Part shown: one piece after another, positions 52,438-53,478 of the stretch
How positions within the stretch are numbered: the stretch's first letter is position 1
Layout of the letters: every line of letters starts with the position of its first letter
Origin: Paraburkholderia ginsengiterrae
Lineage (GTDB): Bacteria; Pseudomonadota; Gammaproteobacteria; Burkholderiales; Burkholderiaceae
Direction: 5' to 3'
NCBI RefSeq assembly: GCF_001645125.1
Contig: NZ_LXKA01000337.1
Location: 1-53,478 of the forward strand
Length of the DNA: 53,478 nucleotides
Program-made: the position numbers and the translations under genes
Notes under the pieces: generated by a model
Database searches by the model: none
Told to the model about the DNA's origin: nothing
What the model saw: the letters and a program-made list of their open reading frames with translations, nothing else

Positions 52438-52764
52438 TTACGACGGTCGAACTGTCGCCAATCGCGTGCCGACGAACGGGTCTCGACTCCAGTCAATCGC
52501 TGGACGTCCGCGGCTAATCGACATTGACGGCTTCTCAACAGCAAAGTGCGTAAGTGACTGCCCAGCGCTCGTCGCTTGCCTCAGCCACTGGGGCGTATCG
52601 CCCTTGCCATCCCACGTGTCGCCGAAAGCACTGCGATAACGTGCCGAATTTTGGCGGGTCCTTTCCTCGGCGATTGCCGCGGCGACGTCGCCCATCTTGA
52701 TGCCAACCTTCGCCATCTTGTTGCGTAGGTATGCAATCATACTTTGGCGTCTTTGCTCATCCAT
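52438..52764 (-). CDS. H-NS-family DNA-binding protein
   Basis: 108 residues from ATG 52764 with AAGGGG upstream. The N-terminal helix MDEQRRQSMIAYLRNKMAKVG and the C-terminal YRSAFGDTWDGKGDTPQWLR segment match H-NS-like proteins (typically Y-R-x-x-x-G-x-TW-x-G-x-G-x-x-P-x-WL). The middle lacks a long coiled coil, so this is the short Burkholderia-type protein. The tail after about residue 78 (PSMSISRGRPAIDWS onward) is not family-like, so the 3' end may be frameshifted. Such proteins often silence AT-rich acquired DNA. Confidence 0.85.
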   Translation of the reverse strand: MDEQRRQSMIAYLRNKMAKVGIKMGDVAAAIAEERTRQNSARYRSAFGDTWDGKGDTPQWLRQATSAGQSLTHFAVEKPSMSISRGRPAIDWSRDPFVGTRLATVRPS

Positions 52765-53153
52765 GTCGGTTTCCCCTTCGAAGTTCCAGCCTCGTAGCGG
52801 TCTCGTGTCGTCTCGCCGACGCGCCCGGCCACTAGATGATTCGGACATACCAAGTATCCTGTCGAGAAAAGCTGCCGTCGATGTGCGATTCCTGAAAACA
52901 GTGTTGCAGCCAGAGTGGCAAAACCGGCAGGCTCGCCCGTCTCACTCAGTCTGGGGATGGCGCGCGCCGAGGCCGTGCCGTTTCAGTTTCCTGACAGAAC
53001 GTACGGTAGCTGACGCCAAACTTCCAGACGGGGTTGCCGCCATCGGTATCGGGGACCTGTTAGCGACACGCCGAGCGGCGATGCTGAGGAACCAGCGAGC
53101 CACTCCCGACGCGGCTTTTCCAGAACGGTTTATAGACCGTAAATGTGAAAATG

Positions 53154-53369
53154 TCAGGCCTGACGGCGTAGCGTTTGTCGCGACAGGCGGGCGGCAATGA
53201 TGCCACCCATTGCGCCACCGAGATGACTCTGCCACGACACTCCCGGGTAAATGGGCAGCAGGCCGAACAGCAGGCTCAGTCCATAGCCGCTGGTCACGAA
53301 GAGGGCGACGAGTATTGAGACAAGGCCGCGCGTGTAGATGCCGCGTGCAACTGTCAAACGCAATCTCAA
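53154..53369 (-). pseudogene. Rhomboid-protease C-terminal remnant
   Basis: Only about 65 codons remain. A membrane helix (VSILVALFVTSGYGLSLLFG) and SWQSHLGGAMGGIIAARL match the last two helices of rhomboid intramembrane proteases, including the catalytic histidine. The serine helix (GxSG) and everything before it are missing. The upstream break falls on the repeat region at 53355, where an inserted element could have truncated the gene. Confidence 0.65.
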
Positions 53370-53462
53370 GTTGATACAGCGTCGGACGCAAACGCAATTT
53401 AAATTTGATACACCTGCGCATACGGTTATTAGCTGAGTGCTGCCTCCTTCGAATTGCGTTTG
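53355..53462. repeat. Direct and inverted repeats, possible transposon end
   Basis: Two 24-base direct copies (53355-53378 and 53389-53412) share 21 of 24 positions, beginning CAAACGCAAT and ending TTGATACA. An inverted copy of the core, AATTGCGTTTG, lies at 53452-53462. The first copy is preceded by CTGT, so the unit could begin TGTCAAACGCAAT at 53353. Repeated transposase-binding sites starting TGT at the edge of an interrupted gene are typical of Tn7/Tn552-like ends. The element would lie to the right, outside the window. Confidence 0.5.
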
Positions 53463-53478
53463 CGTTTGACGTCGTCCG

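Noticed and set aside
1-53478. CRISPR array, tRNA or rRNA
   Set aside because: No regularly spaced repeats with unique spacers and no tRNA/rRNA-like conserved stretches were seen on reading both strands.

Overview
The window looks like Burkholderiaceae DNA of the Paraburkholderia/Caballeronia type. It is GC-rich, and it carries small proteins that I recall as typical of that group (a DUF6723-like protein, a BPSL0761-like protein, DUF6471, HAD domains of the RNA-repair 'Swiss Army Knife' class and an H-NS-like protein). It also has dense catabolic clusters, each with its own regulator. Genus-level naming is inference. No rRNA, tRNA or CRISPR array was seen.

Layout. Positions 1-2748 are ordinary chromosomal genes: a truncated lipoprotein phosphoesterase, a WYL regulator divergent from a glutathione S-transferase, and a small DUF6723-like protein. 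The first 134 bases form a near-perfect fold-back that is probably an assembly artefact. Positions 2.9-11.1 kb hold a leftward Tn7-like transposition operon in the order TnsC, TniQ, TniQ, TnsA, TnsB, followed by a small unknown gene. TnsA and TnsB keep their catalytic residues, but the TnsC-like protein has lost its Walker A and Walker B signatures. Positions 11.1-13.0 kb are AT-richer and hold no convincing gene. Positions 13.0-18.65 kb are cargo-like: a tandem DUF6471 protein, then a tightly coupled rightward operon of nine small genes. Two of these are HAD-like paralogues, one with and one without the nucleophilic aspartate. An excisionase-fold DNA-binding protein and decayed fragments follow.

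Positions 19.8-22.1 kb hold remnants: an M20 deacetylase-like protein without metal ligands, and a truncated, frameshifted LivK. Positions 22.2-31.6 kb are a leftward acyl-CoA catabolic cluster: enoyl-CoA hydratase, OsmC, two MFS carriers, MaoC hydratase, thiolase, a DUF35 protein with a thiolase-like partner, and acetoacetate-CoA ligase. A divergent TetR regulator faces it, with three similar operator-like sites between. Positions 32.7-34.7 kb hold an Lrp regulator, a DsbA-family oxidoreductase and an OsmC protein. Positions 34.9-38.0 kb hold a TyrR-type activator with its own TyrR-box-like sites and an AnsP-like amino-acid permease.

Positions 38.4-45.8 kb look like one GntR regulon. An ACS-type MFS carrier, an enolase-superfamily dehydratase, a D-2-hydroxyacid dehydrogenase, an AtoE-type carrier and a CitE-like lyase lie around a GntR regulator. 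The same TTAATTGTTAACAATTAA-like palindrome occurs three times. A LysR regulator and a MalY/PatB-type lyase close this part.

Positions 48.3-53.5 kb are a second accessory patch. Two divergent TcmP-family proteins and a DUF5131 (phage Gp37/Gp68) three-Cys protein sit together as a compact candidate system. Next come an H-NS-like protein, a rhomboid remnant, and repeats at the window edge that look like the end of another mobile element.
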